DNA from: Whitmania pigra
Taxonomy: Eukaryota; Annelida; Clitellata; Hirudinida; Haemopidae
Reading direction: 5' to 3'
NCBI GenBank assembly: GCA_021613335.1
Contig: JAJTWR010000159.1
Location: 1-64,000, forward strand
Length of the DNA: 64,000 bases
In this document: one piece after another, positions 22,085 to 38,883 of the stretch
Layout: each line of letters starts with the position of its first letter
How positions within the stretch are numbered: the first letter of the stretch is position 1
Program-made: the position numbers and the translations under genes
Notes under the pieces: generated by a model
The model's input: the letters and a program-made list of their open reading frames with translations, nothing else
Told to the model about the DNA's origin: nothing
The model's database searches: none

Positions 22085-22900
22085 TTAAAAGTGAACAAAA
22101 AATAATGATTTCTAATTAACTGACCATGGAAAACCCATCCATGCTTGCATGACTGACAAAATCTAAGTCTTTCTTTTTCAGGTTGAAATGAAGAACACGT
22201 ACAATTGGGTGTCGAACATTGAATGACCTTGAAAATGTTATTTTTAAACTGAACACGTTGAAAGATTACAATTCAAAACTTTAAAAACAAACTGAAAAAT
22301 AACCTGAATTGAACTGAATTGAAATGAATGGAACCGAATTGAATACAAAAAGAAAAACAAAATAAATAAAAATCATTTGAGTAATTCATTTATTTGATGT
22401 ATTGTTTCATGAAATCTTGGAAATAATCCAGGATTGATGTCTCATAATTTCATTTTCATTCACGTCACCAAATACCTATCTCACGTGGCATATTGCATCT
22501 CTTCACCTGAGAATAACCTTTAGTCCCAAGGAGGTCCAACAGAAATAAACAAATGTCAATCATTTCAATCTCACCTTGAAACTGTCAACTTGGTGTCAAC
22601 GTGACATCAGTAAAATTCTACCTCATCCCTACACATCCCTACACATCCCTACCTACATCGAATTACAACATCTTATCCCTGACTCAACTTCATTCATTCC
22701 TGCCTCAGTTACTTACAATACTTGGTCTCATTTTCTTAAGTGACACCAAGTATTCATAATATTATTAATAATAATTATTCGTAATAATAATAATAACAAC
22801 AATAATAATAATAATAATAATAACAGATATCACGGTAATAATGATGACGACGGCATCGTTGACGACGCGATAGCATCATTAATAAGATTTTAAAGCAGTT
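22085..22900. other. Gene-free spacer
   Basis: AT-rich with a short triplicated TCCCTACACA block near 22626-22655 and a (TAA)n run at about 22770-22822. No gene seen. Confidence 0.4.
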
Positions 22901-22904
22901 AAAA

Positions 22905-23271
<367 letters not shown>

Positions 23272-25116
23272 TGTAAACATCGTAATAACGATGGTATGTG
23301 TAATCCTTATTTAATTTAAAATATGAAAAATTGGCAACAATTTTCGGCTGAAATCGATGCAACGAAACAATGTATTGAAAGAGTTTGAACTCATCGGACC
23401 TGAACATCATTGCAATTCTACACGCGTCACGGAGCAAAAGAGTGAAAGAATGCGAGCATCGAGACTTGCTGTCACTCTTTGATGGTCACACCAAACCGTG
23501 ACGCCTCAATTTCCTAGGACACATGACTGACTCTCCCGCTATTGGTCCACTCTCGTTCAATTATGCTACGCATGCTCGTCACGACCAGGAAATTGTGCTT
23601 CATCCTCCATCACTTGTCATAAAACCTTCCCATGGTCATCGTCGATCGCTACTTTAATTTACCATCTTTTGGTGAAATGTTTATTTATTTGCATTACATC
23701 TTACATATCGGACTTATCTTACAATTGAATATTAGAGAAGTAATATTTTATTGCAATATCACATTCGTATAATGATTGAATAATTCGTAGTGAAGCATTT
23801 TTTTAACTGCAGCACGAAGAAGGTGCGAGATGCTCGTCGAGCGCAGGTCGCTTGAGAAATGAAGGTTGGTGAGCAGCACGGGTTTGCAAGTAAGCAGGAC
23901 TTTTGCTATCATGACAAGCCGTTGCTAGACGCAGTCACTTCGCAGAGTCCTCTCACCGTTTTCATCATCTCACCTCCTCCATCCTGGAAGAAGTGGCACG
24001 CAGCAGTGGATGATTCAAGTGAGACTGTGTAGCATCGTCAGTAGGAGCTGTGATGCTACCTTGCAGCGATTTTTCCACGTAGGTGTGAACAGCGTCTGTG
24101 CACGGAACGATTCCACTTCAGTCTTGTCCTCCGTAAAGTAAAAGTTCTCGATTTGAAGCACTCTCGTTCGGTTACCTGCTCCGACCGCTCGTTACGTCAC
24201 GCGTCAAGTCACGAGCACTACTCATACTTATATCGAATGTGTATATTAGTCATACGTATCATATTAATCATCATATTCAACAACATCAGATCCGATAGTT
24301 TATTTAGGAAGGTTGCTTCTGTAGAAGAAGTAGAAATAATTAAGTTTGAAGAAGCAATAAGGAAATTGAAGAAGATGTTCGCCTCAGGCACACATCACTT
24401 GCGTGTCCTCATTTCAAAACCATTTTCCCTTCCAAACGACAAACCTGTGCATTCCGTCTTGTTATTAATTACTTATCGAGTTTATTATTATTTTTAATAT
24501 TTCAAGTGTTTTATTTCAATTTATTATTTAATGCTGTTTTATAAAAAAAAAAGTCAAATCGAATTTATGTGGACGTCTTAAAAGATTTATAATGAAATTG
24601 TAAATAATAATAATATTAATATATAATATAACAATGTTATTATTTATTATATATAATAATGTTTTTATTTATTGTATATAGTATATTTATAATATACAAG
24701 ATTAAGGAGCAACAAGCATAAATATAACAACAATTTGTTGCATTCCTACACATTCGCATCAGAAGACAAACTTTGCCTCACAACTGTAAAGAAGAACACT
24801 ACATTATTATAATTTCTTACGTAAGTAAATAGTGCAATATATTGCTTATTATAACATGTACTATAATATATAAATCATAATGCATGTATTATATTATTAT
24901 ATTATTTGTTATACTTAATGAATGACATATGAATTGCTTTTAAGAGATAACCGTTGTTTAATAAACTTGTCGACTTGTTGTTAATTCTCAATTATTTGTT
25001 GTTTCAAGTGATGAATTCTCGGAGGATAGATAAACTAACGGGTGTCGCTCGTAAATGGATCGATCGTGTGAAGATGCTTCTAATGAAATCTCTGTTCATC
25101 ACTCAACCGTTCATCC
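23272..25116. other. Gene-free spacer
   Basis: No supported exon or RNA gene. A 114-codon open frame at 24153-24497 has no recognisable domain and I do not call it a gene. Confidence 0.35.
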
Positions 25117-25208
25117 ATATATTCATCCATTCATCCATTCATCCATCCATCCATCCATCCATCCATCCATCCATTTATTCATCCATCCATTTGTTCATCC
25201 ATCCATCC
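25117..25208 (+). repeat. (CATC)n/(ATCC)n microsatellite
   Basis: About 20 tetranucleotide units with CATT variants. Confidence 0.9.
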
Positions 25209-26732
25209 AAAAAATGTGAGCTGCCAAATGAGAGGCTGATGAAAGGTTTTAAACGTAGAACTTAAAGTGATTAATTTATTCGCTTCAATTAAATGAAATC
25301 GTGTTTCCCGAATATGCATTGTAATAATAGTTTAATGTAAAATATTTACTACATAGTATTTAATATATAATGTGTAATATTTAACATATAATGTTTAATG
25401 TGTAATATTTAATATATAATATTTAAAATCGTTACTTTGAAGCAATGCGATTCTTTAAAACTTTTTAGTTTGTTGAATAATTTCAAGATCGAGTTGAACT
25501 TTTAAAAAGTTTAATTAATATGCTAAATGATAAATTAAAAGTACTGATTAATGATAGTATTGACATTATTCACCTATTGAAGACCTATTATTATTACTAT
25601 GTTAGAAATATTTCCATTCGAACACCGTTGATATGAACGAAGTTTAGCGTCACATAAGCCAAATAATATAATCGACATTTCTTTACACTTATTTTAAATT
25701 GAATTGATGATTATTAAATGTTAATAAGAATTAATTAAATAAATAAATAAAAATTAAGGAACAACATCTAAAAACCCACTTTTTCAATATCAGGAGATGT
25801 GTGTGCCATGTTGCTACGAATAACGACGAATTGAGCAGCAAAACAAGCGCCTATCTTCTCGGAATTGTTGGAAAAACTTGTTGAAGAATGTCAAGCGACC
25901 CCGAATAGTTGGTCGCCTGAAAGTTTCAGTCTCATAAACTCTTTCCAGGCAGATGCGCAGAACAAAGAAGAACTCCATGTGCGCTATTTATTCTCCTGCA
26001 ATTCCTTCCAGTCACCGTCTCATCTTTCCATCCCTGCCATGCGTGCGTGTGCTGTTGCGTGCGTGATAAGGTCTTCTGCGTGGACACGTCTGCGGCGTTT
26101 GTAACTTTCCAGCGAGATTGAGTTATGTAATGGTTGTGCAAATGTCAATCGGTCATGGATCATTTTTATTTTATAACTTTCGTTTTGTTTTGCACCTTTA
26201 GCTGAAATTCTTGTTGTCGTAAAGGTTTTAGTTCGATTTTATTCGCAGCCACGTTTGAATTACATTTTGGTTAGAAATAGTTTCCATTGTAAAATCAATT
26301 GTTGCTCGTAATTAAAGCGACATGACATTGAAATACAACGAAAACTAAAGGTAAAGTTAGATTTTATGAAAAATAAGTTACACTCGACAGACGTAAAGAA
26401 TGCGGTTATTACACGTGAGTAAATAACTTCAGAAGATCTCAAAGAATTTGTGGTCTTCGAATAAATAAACGTGAAGAGTCTTAATGACTGCTAATACGCA
26501 TCCTCCTTTGTTGTTTCACGTGTCCAAGAATCGTCACGGACCTCGCATGCGGGTGACTCACCTTGAGCATCCCACGTTTTCCTGTCAGAAGAATCTGTCT
26601 TATCTGCAGTCCTCCGTGCAACTGTTATCATGCACGTCCTCCTGCACGTGATCCTGCGTTGCACGCACAACAACAATATTTGCTAATAATAATAATCACA
26701 ATCATAATCGACTTTCCATTGCGACTTAAGTA
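25209..26732. other. Gene-free AT-rich spacer
   Basis: Contains short repeated AT words (AATATTTAATATATAATG) near 25340-25430. No gene recognised. Confidence 0.35.
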
Positions 26733-26813
26733 ATGAATGAATGAATGAATTGATCGAACGAATGAAACGAATGAAATGAATGAATGAATGAATGAATGAA
26801 TGAATGAATGAAT
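26733..26813 (+). repeat. (TGAA)n microsatellite
   Basis: About 18 units of TGAA, interrupted near 26750-26770. Confidence 0.9.
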
Positions 26814-29786
26814 GATTATTTATTACTAATGGAAGAGTTGATGAGAAGTCGCATGAGCGGATGTTTGCTTCCGTTTGCGAGGACGACGTGGAAGAACAAA
26901 GAATCGAGTCGAAGCTTTGTTTCAAGTTTCAAGAGGAGATGCGTGGGTCTCGGTTTAATAATTAGCAGCCTCCACGCCTGATGTTCGTAGGTCGAACTTC
27001 CCTCGAGTCCACAAGAAGTGGATCATCATCCGAGAAACTGAAAGCAATGGCGAGCTTCCTCGAGAACACGATCTTTTCGCACGCACTCGAAATAGCTGCA
27101 CGCGCGCAGACCTCTGTTCAACTTTCTGTTGCTCACCTAAGCTAGAAGTCGCTCGACTTGCTCAAGCCTTACGACTGCAGCAACGGATTGTTTCTAGCAG
27201 AAGACTTTCAAAAGTTCCAGCTTAACTGCTGTTGCGCGATTTCCCTGAGACTCGGAAAATACCTAACGAATCACATGCCTAACGTACAACATGCCACGCC
27301 CCATTAAGCCATATTTCGAGAGATATTATTTTGTTAATAGACAATTAGCTTGCGCGATTGTTGCATGGATTTAAAATCTAAACGTTGTTTGCAAGCTAAA
27401 AATTACGTAATTGATTCTTTCGCGTTGAACGTGGTGTAGTAATGATTAATAAATTGTTTAATGCAGGTTAATAAATTGTCAATAAATACAGATCGTTAAC
27501 TTGCCGATTCTAATTATAGTTTCGGCCACTGAGAACGAAACGGCCATCGAGTGGAAGTTCATCTGGACATGCTCAGGATTGTGGATGGTCACGTGACTTC
27601 CTACGTGAGAGGTGCTCCAAGTTCAGAGAAGCTGACATGTGCAAGTTTTCAATAACAAGCTCACCAAGACAGTCACGGAGAACATAAACATCAGGGGAGG
27701 GAATGGAGATAAGTGCGCAGACGCCTAGGTGTTCGGCTTGGATATCCACGCATCCAGCTATCCATCCGTTTACCCATCCATCCAGCTATCCACCCATCCT
27801 CCCATTCATCCGTGCTCCCCATCACATGTTCGGTTGTTAGACGACAGAATACTGATTAGTTTTGAGCAATTGTTCGAACAATTAGAAAACTAATTGCAAT
27901 AAAAACACGTTCGTATTTTAAATTCGTGGATTTCATGTTCAACTTCTGCAGTCATCAAGTGAAGCAACATTGTCGTTATCGAAGATGAGATCACAATGTT
28001 GTTGCTGCTGTTGTTATTACTGCTGTTTGTTGTTGTTGTTGTTGCTATCTAACATTGCACAGTGTTGTATTCACGCGTGTTGAGCAATGAATGTAATTGT
28101 ACAAATATATACAAGTCTTGTTAGTTGGTTAATTAATTATATTTATTTATATTTAATTGTATTTCATTGTATTTTATTCAATCAGCAAACAACATTAAAA
28201 TTAAACTTAAAGAACTGCACAACGGGTTTTTGCACAACAATCGCCAGATGTTAATTAAATTATTAAAGTGGTTAGTTACGTAATTGTTATTAAATGGTTA
28301 GGTAGCGTCAAGTGTTTAAACAAAATGATAATAATAATAATTAATAGAATTGCGCAAAGATGCAACATTTAATAACAAAAATCGTCGCAACGGGATTGAC
28401 GCGGATTTAAGTTTACTAGATTTGCTAACTAATTTACTATTTATTAACTAATCTTCATCATTATAAATACTGAATTTATTAACTGATTTACTATTTATTA
28501 ACCTGTAACTAATCTTCAACAATACATTCATCGAATGATCCTTCTAAGCGCATTCACAGTCAACCCCTCAAGCGATTAAGTTCTCGTTACGAGTCAGTGT
28601 TACTATCATCATTACCTGTCTAGGTCCAATACTCGTGGGCATCGCATGAGACACGTCTCGTTTCTTATCATTCTTTTTATCGCTATGACTTCATCTTCTA
28701 TCTCAAAGCTCAATCGGTCCATAAAATTAATAAATTATGCATAATTAAATTACTTTATCGTCTTATTAAATTCCACTCTCAAAAATCGTCTGACATATTT
28801 CTTGTCTTTGAAGCAACTGAATGATATTTCAATTTATTATTAATTTATGCTTGTTGACATTCATTTTATTTGTGTCCCTAATTTAGGCCTGGTCGGCATG
28901 TGGCACTGCACAGGGGCATCCATCAACCAGAAAGAGCTATTTTTATGCTTTTTAAGTTGTAAATCTGGTCCTTCATGACGTTTGTGTTAACGAGTTACAA
29001 ATCAGTTACAAGCTACAAACAGGTTAAAGTGGAACCCACTTATCTCGACCTCGGTTAACTCGTCAGTGCTATTAAGTCGATGCTATTTAAGTTTTAGCAT
29101 TTCTCATCGGCTATGTCGATTCTTTTATGTCGCCGAATCCTTGTTTTTTTTAACTTTGAATTTAGTCGTCAGCATGGCATTCCAACAAACATCATTTCAG
29201 GATGGAAAAATTGGCTAGTTGGCACAAAATATTCACTCCTGACTTGTCCAAGGGAAGGAAATGAAACAAGATATTACTTCACGGAATTCATTCTACTCAA
29301 TTCATGGTGACAAATCGTATCAAAAATATGGAAGTCTAGTTTTTAATATTAGTAAAATAATAAATTTAGATTTGCATATCCACAAATCAATATCACTTAA
29401 AGTTTGTTCATTCAATGGCTGTTCATTCGGGAGTTTACACACGATTTCTTTGAAGATCACATTAAGTTGTCAATTATCATCACTTAAGCACTTGTGCTCG
29501 TAATAAGCGATGACCACAGAAACTCACTTGAGTTTAAATCTGACATTTTGACGTGACAAATACTTTCTCGTTTCATGAATAAATAAACGTGTCTGATTAG
29601 AAATTAATGACTTTTGTACTTTTACTTGCAGACAAATTTGTTCCTGTTATTGAATTAACTTTAACCGTAGTAATTTAAACCAATCCAAATCCAGAAATTC
29701 TGTTTTAAAAAACAGCCTTTACAAAAACAGCACACGTTCCAGATTTTGAAAACTTTCAGCATTTAAACGTTTTGGAAGCTAATGGC
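26814..29786. other. Gene-free spacer
   Basis: Includes a degraded ATCC-type run at about 27740-27815 and a GTT run near 28000-28045. I see no exon that I can support. Confidence 0.35.
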
Positions 29787-30167
29787 GAACATCTGAATAT
29801 TATGTTGAATATCTGAATATTATGTTGAATATCTGAATATTATGTTGAATATCTGAATATTGTGTTGAATATCTGAATATTATGTTGAATATCTGATTAT
29901 TATGTTGAATATCTGAATATTATGTTGAATATCTGAATATTATGTTGAATATCTGATTATTATGTTGAATATCTGATTATTATATTGAATATCTGAATAT
30001 TATGTTGAATATCTGAATATTATGTTGAATATCTGATTATTATGTTGAATATCTGAATATTATGTTGAATATCTGAATATTATGTTGAATATCTGATTAT
30101 TATGTTGAATATCTGAATATTATGTTGAATATCTGAATATTATGTCGAATATCTGAATATTATGTCG
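29787..30167 (+). repeat. 20-bp minisatellite, 19 copies
   Basis: Units GTTGAATATCTGAATATTAT, with a second type carrying CTGATTAT. The two types alternate partly with a 60-bp (three-unit) pattern. Units are otherwise nearly identical. Confidence 0.95.
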
Positions 30168-30222
30168 GCGATGATGATAATATTTCTCTCGTTAAGAAGT
30201 CATTAGTAAGTTGTGAAATCCA

Positions 30223-30228
30223 TTTATT
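30223..30228 (-). terminator. Poly(A) signal AATAAA for CFAP96
   Basis: AATAAA on the minus strand, about 70 bases past the stop of the proposed last CFAP96 exon. It supports the model that ends at 30298. Confidence 0.45.
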
Positions 30229-30297
30229 ACGATTGTGGTTCATCAAATACGATTAAATGCATTTAACTCAAAATACTGATGGAAATGTTAAAGCAAA

Positions 30298-32646
30298 TTA
30301 TTTTGCTGCAGTCAAGACATCTGCTGGAAACTTGTGTAATTCTGAGAATTTATCGACCTGAAAATTGAAACAATTCTTCAAAATGAAGTGAAATGTTTTA
30401 AATATTATTACTTAAATGTTGTTAATAAGATACTTAAAATGTCCTTTGATTCACTTGTTGCGTAGTTAAAGCATGTTTTGAGAACATTTGAACACTGATT
30501 GCGTAACTGTTCAGAATATTGAGATAAAAGCTTCAAAAGAAATAACACGAGAAAAACTCCAATAAGAAGAGAAATAATCACTCACACGACACATGACCTA
30601 CGAAGTGAAAATAATCGGGAAGCACTTATGAAGACCAGTTATGAATGAATGCATATGAATTCAAACAAATTCATGAAATTCATTCATCAAGTGCCTTCGA
30701 GTGAATGAGAATTTGACAAATTTAGCAGCCGTGTTGAAAGTTTGATACAAAACATGGCAAAATAAAATGTTATACATGTTGCACAATGTTACGAAATATA
30801 ACAATACTTAACCAGTCTGATTATTAAGCAACATATATAAACATGCATATTTACTATAAACGTTTGTTGAATTATCACTGCATACATCATTAATAATGAT
30901 GAATAATAATGAATAATAATACTAATAAAAATAATAAAAATATTAAAAATATTAAAAACACTGAAATCAACGGCTGACTTGTGAACGTTTAAAGCAAGTA
31001 TTGAGAAAACAGGGGTGGATTTTGGTGCTGACGAAGCATGGAAAACTTTTGTATTCCGTTGGTTCTTCACGATCCTTGGACCTTCTTCCAACGGCTTCTC
31101 GTCGACTTCACTCGATGGAAACGGATTCAAACATCCCGCCTTCATCCCCCCGTCCTGAAGCAAAAAGAAATTTCTCGTCCCGTCAATTGCATTTCAAATA
31201 ACCACAAAGTGTTTGCAAAAATTGCAGAGTTACCGCAACTCGATGCAAGCCAATTTCGCAAAATAAACTGATTTGCAGAATTTGATTTGCAAATGAATTA
31301 AGTTAACATTTAATTTCCAGAAAGTTGCGACTAAACGTCTTAAATAATTATTTTGAATCGATAAAGTTACAATTTTCAAAAGCACAAACCCGCTTGGCAG
31401 GCGATGACGGAATGAAAGAAGTCGTTTGCACGAAGTTTGGTTTAAGGTTTTGTTTTTCTTTTATTTTTTGCTTTCCATCAGACTTGTATGGATTCTCATC
31501 AAAAAAATCTTTCGGAGCCAAATTAATTTTGAACGACTCACCTTTCATCATGCTTTTGTTCCTCAAAACGTCGTCCTGTAAAAAACAATTTCTTCGATGT
31601 TTGCTGACATCAATTTCCACCGAATATTTAATTTCTGCAGAACTTCTTTGAGATGTTCACCTTATTATGTAATTTGTAAGCATCGTAATCATCAGCCATG
31701 TGCTCGAAACTTCGGGTGAAGGTACTTCCAGGATTTCTGTTAAATAATTATTAATTATTATTTTAATAAATGAATGGAAGGCAAATAGAATAGATAATAC
31801 AGTATTATTCGAGGATAATATAATTACAACAATTCTATAATATAAATTCTATAATTTCTTATAAGAGACTTACAATCATCCATTACCCATTAATTCTTAC
31901 GACAATCACAATCATCCATTACCCACAACAATTCCAAGCTTTCAGTTGGACGTTCTTCTTTGACTTTCTCGTTTTCTTGCTGTCAGAGTGAACGGGTGTC
32001 CTTAAGGCTGAGCTCATGGCATCTGGCGGTCCTGATAAGCATCCATAATAACTTCCCAAACCTGATCTAAATTTTGGATGCAACCATTTAAAAGTGAATT
32101 CAAAATCGTTTGAACCTCCTAATCTTAATCTTACGGTTTCTTCGGACCTCCGGTCGGTAAGAATGGTTTTCTGTTTTCCGTTGTGTTTCCTCCGTGCGGA
32201 CTTTTTTCACGGTTGACCTTCGAAGATTTTTTTGGCGCCTCGCCGTCAAAAGCTCTGATGAATTTTTTGTCGAAGTACCCGTCACAAGTTCCTGACTTGG
32301 TTTTTGCGGCCCCGATAAGCATTTGCTTTCCTTTACTGGCATCGGCATTAAATACAATCCCTTCAACAGTTCAGTTCCTAACTTACGTCACGTCTCAACG
32401 ATGAAAGGTGAGTCATCAGAACACACAGATTTCTATAATTAAGTACAACATTCCTTTCCTTGTTTCCACCTTATGTACTAATATTTAACAAAAAAAAATT
32501 TTCAACTAAAAATCAATCTCACCTGACTGACTTCGATATTCGTCTCCAATTGAAATGTAACCCATCTCCTTAAAAACTCCAAGTCGATCCAAATCGGACT
32601 TGTTCAGTTTTTCAGCTTCTTTGCTGCTTTTTGTTTCTTTGCTCAT
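30298..32646 (-). CDS. CFAP96: CFAP96 (C4orf47) homologue, ciliary protein
   Basis: Exons (minus strand): 32523-32646 (ATG at 32646), 32135-32360, 31923-32066, 31661-31736, 31390-31575, 30987-31154 and 30298-30357; 327 residues, all phases agree. Family motifs in order: DLDRLGVFKEMGYISIGDEY, ASKGKQMLIGAAKTKSG with GYFDKKFIRAFDGE, SGLGSYYG, FKINLAPKDFFDENPY, FIPSSPAKR, GGMKAGCLNPFPS and FHASSAPKSTPVFSILALN. Human CFAP96 is about 309 residues and is a flagellum/centrosome-associated protein. The last junction uses a weak donor (GTTCAC). Alternatively exon 31154 reads through to a stop at 30789, adding an Ile/Phe/Tyr-rich tail that does not look like the family. It is transcribed in the same direction as TMEM184 upstream. 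Confidence 0.9.
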
Positions 32647-33809
32647 GTCGATTCAAGATAATCACGACCGCTTGACGCGATCTCAACGTTAAAACTAACT
32701 AACGAGCTTCCATAGTAACCACAATGTGCTTCCCAGGGATGCGCGAGTATTGAAAAATTATTTATTACCTTCAAGAAAAGACCAGATACATCGAATATAG
32801 GTGGAGCAAGAACACTTCATAATCGTTTAAGCGATAATCTATAAACATGACTTGGAAACATTGCGCTGTCAATGGAGTAGAAATGAAGAAGTGGGAGGCT
32901 GATAAAATGGTTAAAAAGTGAAGAATGCTTTCTTAAAACAACGTGCCAAAATACTTAACCGAAGTAATGGACTAATACTGAACGACTCTCGAAATGCAGA
33001 AAAATATCCTCATTACAACATTTGAGTGCAGAAAACAAAATTTTAAACGAACGATCACAGGATGTCTTCGACCTTTGTGAAACTTAAAAATTTAACTCAA
33101 CCAGTGCCACGTTTAAGCACTAAAAATAAAAAGGAAACTTTGCGAACACAACGTAACAACGCAATAATTCCGGACCAGAAGAAGTGAATATGTCGAATGG
33201 AAATGACGTTCCAGTCAAGGATATAATACATACTTTGTACTTGTACTTGGGGACATACATATGAATGAAGTAGTGTGGATGCTTTGATATAACATGTATA
33301 ATAAGTCAATAAAGCTGTAAAGATGTGTTACATTGAAAATATTGTCATTAACAAGTTATTTCTGACTTGAACAAAATATAAAAACAACTCAAAGAATCCA
33401 AAGAGATTACTCAACTTAAAAAATTCAAAATCCTAAGATAATATATCGATACACGTAGGTTAACTAATTCAAAATGCTGGCATTCAGTGAACGGAACCGA
33501 GTCACTAAAAGGAAACTAAATGCAAGTCATTTCTCGTAAGACGTTCTCCAAGAACTCGCATCAAGCGACATCGTCGGAGAGCAGAACGTCCTTTTCGTTG
33601 TTCTGATTGGAAAGCAGTCCTGGCATGTAAAGGGGTTGACTTGAAGCCTCCTGAGATGAACTGAAAGTAAAACGTTCCTTGGAGACCATTTATTATTATC
33701 AATAATAATAATAATAAAAAAAATAATAATATAAATATTTATGACGATGATAATAATAATGTCGTTTAAAAAGTCAAATTATCGCTCGAAACTGTTCTTC
33801 AAGTGAATA
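32647..33809. other. Intergenic region between CFAP96 and TMEM184
   Basis: Holds the CFAP96 promoter side and the TMEM184 3' UTR. A minus-strand AATAAA lies at 33689-33694, about 116 bases past the TMEM184 stop. Nothing else recognised. Confidence 0.4.
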
Positions 33810-36895
<3,086 letters not shown>

Positions 36896-37974
36896 AGCCT
36901 TAAATCGACAAAAACAATAACGCGAATTAACTCAATTCTGCAAAACAGTATCTTCTACGCAAACAGAAGAGAAAAACTAAAACTTCACTGATGATAAAAT
37001 CATACAAAAAACCCTAATGCATCAGACAACCAATCTCATCTGAGCAAAGCGTAAACAAACGATGAGCCAGTTGGTTATTAGAATCGTAAAAACGCCGTCT
37101 ATCAAGCATCAAAATAGTCGAACATCATTGCAATATTTTCAAATCCTTGAGTAATTATTGGATAGAGCAAATCCTCGCACAACATGACGGGATCAGGGGG
37201 CAGGTGCCCGGAGACCCTGCAATTATTTAGGACACACCTTAAAATACATAAAATATTGTAATAAATTAGGCAAACTTTATAATTTAAGTTTGTATGATAA
37301 TATTACTGCCTTACAATCAACTGCCACAATAAAAAGTGCACCCTTTCGACGACTCACTTAAAGAATACATTTGAGTCATTTACTTAGTTTGAAAGTTATC
37401 CAGATCATATTTAATTTACCACATATTTCCGAGAGCTGGAAGCACCTGAGGGCCTACTTATTTTGGGGACCCGCTCAGGTTTTCAAATATTGAAGTTATA
37501 CAACCTGGCCACTGTGTGTATTAACCTTGGTCCCGGCTTATTTTGGCGGTGAGGAGTTGTCAGTTTTTTTTTAATATTAAAAAGATGGGTTTTTTTTGTT
37601 AGAAGTTTGATAGTTGTTGAGAAAAGTATGTCAAAAATTACCATAAGTTTGTCGACATAATTAATGGGCGACCCCTTTGACACTCTCATGTTAGACGAGG
37701 CTTTTCTTATGATTTTATAATGCGTCTCTGCTAAAGTGGTCGTTAGAGCTTTGATTTCGGGGCCCTGTGGAGCAAACTAAAAAAGTTTTGTTTTAAATGG
37801 TTTAAGTTATTTGTAAATAAACAAAGCTATAAAAGGTTATAAAATAAATAAAAATTTTAAAGTTATGATTAAATTCCATTTAAGATAACTACGATTACTT
37901 TTAATACATCAGTTCGTAAACAAACGAGTAGCGTCGTTTGTTGAGGTTTTGTTATTATTGATCCGATCGGAATC
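36896..37974. promoter_or_regulatory. Divergent TMEM184/COX19 intergenic region
   Basis: About 1.08 kb between two start codons facing away from each other, so both promoters and 5' UTRs must lie here. A TTTAAG acceptor just before the TMEM184 ATG suggests a 5' UTR intron. Two GC-richer patches (near 37190-37215 and 37440-37485) stand out, but no TATA box is convincing. Confidence 0.4.
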
Positions 37975-38385
37975 ATGTCTGTGATGAATTTTCAAAAGAC
38001 GTTGCGCGACGTTAAACCACCAGATAAAGGAAGTTTTCCACTCGATCACGAAGGTGAATCTGTTCTTAAACTTGCAAAAATTTCGTTAATGTTCATTAAC
38101 TTTTAACCATTTAAAGGGTTATGCAAGGAGATTATGATAAAATATATGAGGTGTCTTAGAGGCAACAATAACAACAGTTCTATTTGCCGCCAGCATTCAA
38201 AAGATTACTTAGAGTGCCGCATGAACAAGTAATTTGATTGCTTTTAAGGCAATATTCTTATAGACTTACATTTCTTTCTTATTTTTAGTGATTTGATGAA
38301 GAAAGAAGATTTTGCAAAATTGGGTTTTAAAGAAGTGACTAGTGATTCCAGTGTTGGCCAAGAAAAATTAACTAATGGACATTAA
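37975..38385 (+). CDS. COX19: COX19, cytochrome c oxidase assembly factor
   Basis: Three exons: 37975-38053, 38117-38228 and 38289-38385; 95 residues, phases 1 and 2, introns of 63 and 60 bp. Starts MSVMNFQKTLRDVKPPDKGS and continues into the family's FPLDHEG. The two twin CX9C motifs are intact: CKEIMIKYMRC and CRQHSKDYLEC, which form the disulphide-linked helical hairpin of this family. A C-terminal FAKLGF segment follows. COX19 is a small copper-related protein of the mitochondrial intermembrane space and cytosol needed for complex IV assembly. Length is as expected (human about 90). TMEM184 is divergent on the left and GUCD1 convergent on the right. Confidence 0.96.
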
Positions 38386-38609
38386 AGTTAAAATGTGATT
38401 TCATAAGATCAGGTCGTTCCCAATTATTTTCATTAGCTAAAAATGGATAGCCAATCTTTAATAATTACTGACCCAGTACTCAGTGGAAAACCACATTTTT
38501 ACAGTTTGCTGAAAGTTGTACAAATAATTTCAGTTTAACTCCGCTTTCCCTCTGTACTGGAAAAATAACAAAGTTTTAACCACTTCATTGAACAAAAAAT
38601 TACCAAATC

Positions 38610-38615
38610 AATAAA
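38610..38615 (+). terminator. Poly(A) signal AATAAA for COX19
   Basis: AATAAA 225 bases past the COX19 stop. Confidence 0.45.
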
Positions 38616-38837
38616 ATTGAGCAATTAAGTTATCTTAAGTTCTAAACCTTAACTGTCAAGAAACCATGCATACCCCGCTATCCCATTACTGCATATCTGA
38701 ACTTTTGAACTGTTTATTGGTCTCCTCCAATTTGGAATGTTAAATAAGGTTGTTTTGATGCATCCTCAGTTTATCCTTTTTTAAGCATTTCATTGCAACA
38801 TTGCAGATATTTTTAAGGTGTCATGAACTGAAGACGT

Positions 38838-38843
38838 TTTATT
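38838..38843 (-). terminator. Poly(A) signal AATAAA for GUCD1
   Basis: Minus-strand AATAAA about 41 bases past the GUCD1 stop, giving a short 3' UTR. Confidence 0.5.
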
Positions 38844-38883
38844 TTAAAACAGCGAATATTATACAATTGTCAAAAGTGAAATA

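Noticed and set aside
21885..22088. KTKISKI repeat protein
   Set aside because: Product of a 21-bp minisatellite with no start context or neighbouring exon.
24153..24497. 114-codon plus-strand frame
   Set aside because: No recognisable motif, AT-rich end, no splice partners seen.
32100..32366. 88-codon minus frame starting GTELLKGLYL or similar
   Set aside because: Out-of-frame shadow of CFAP96 exon 2; the correct frame carries the CFAP96 motifs.
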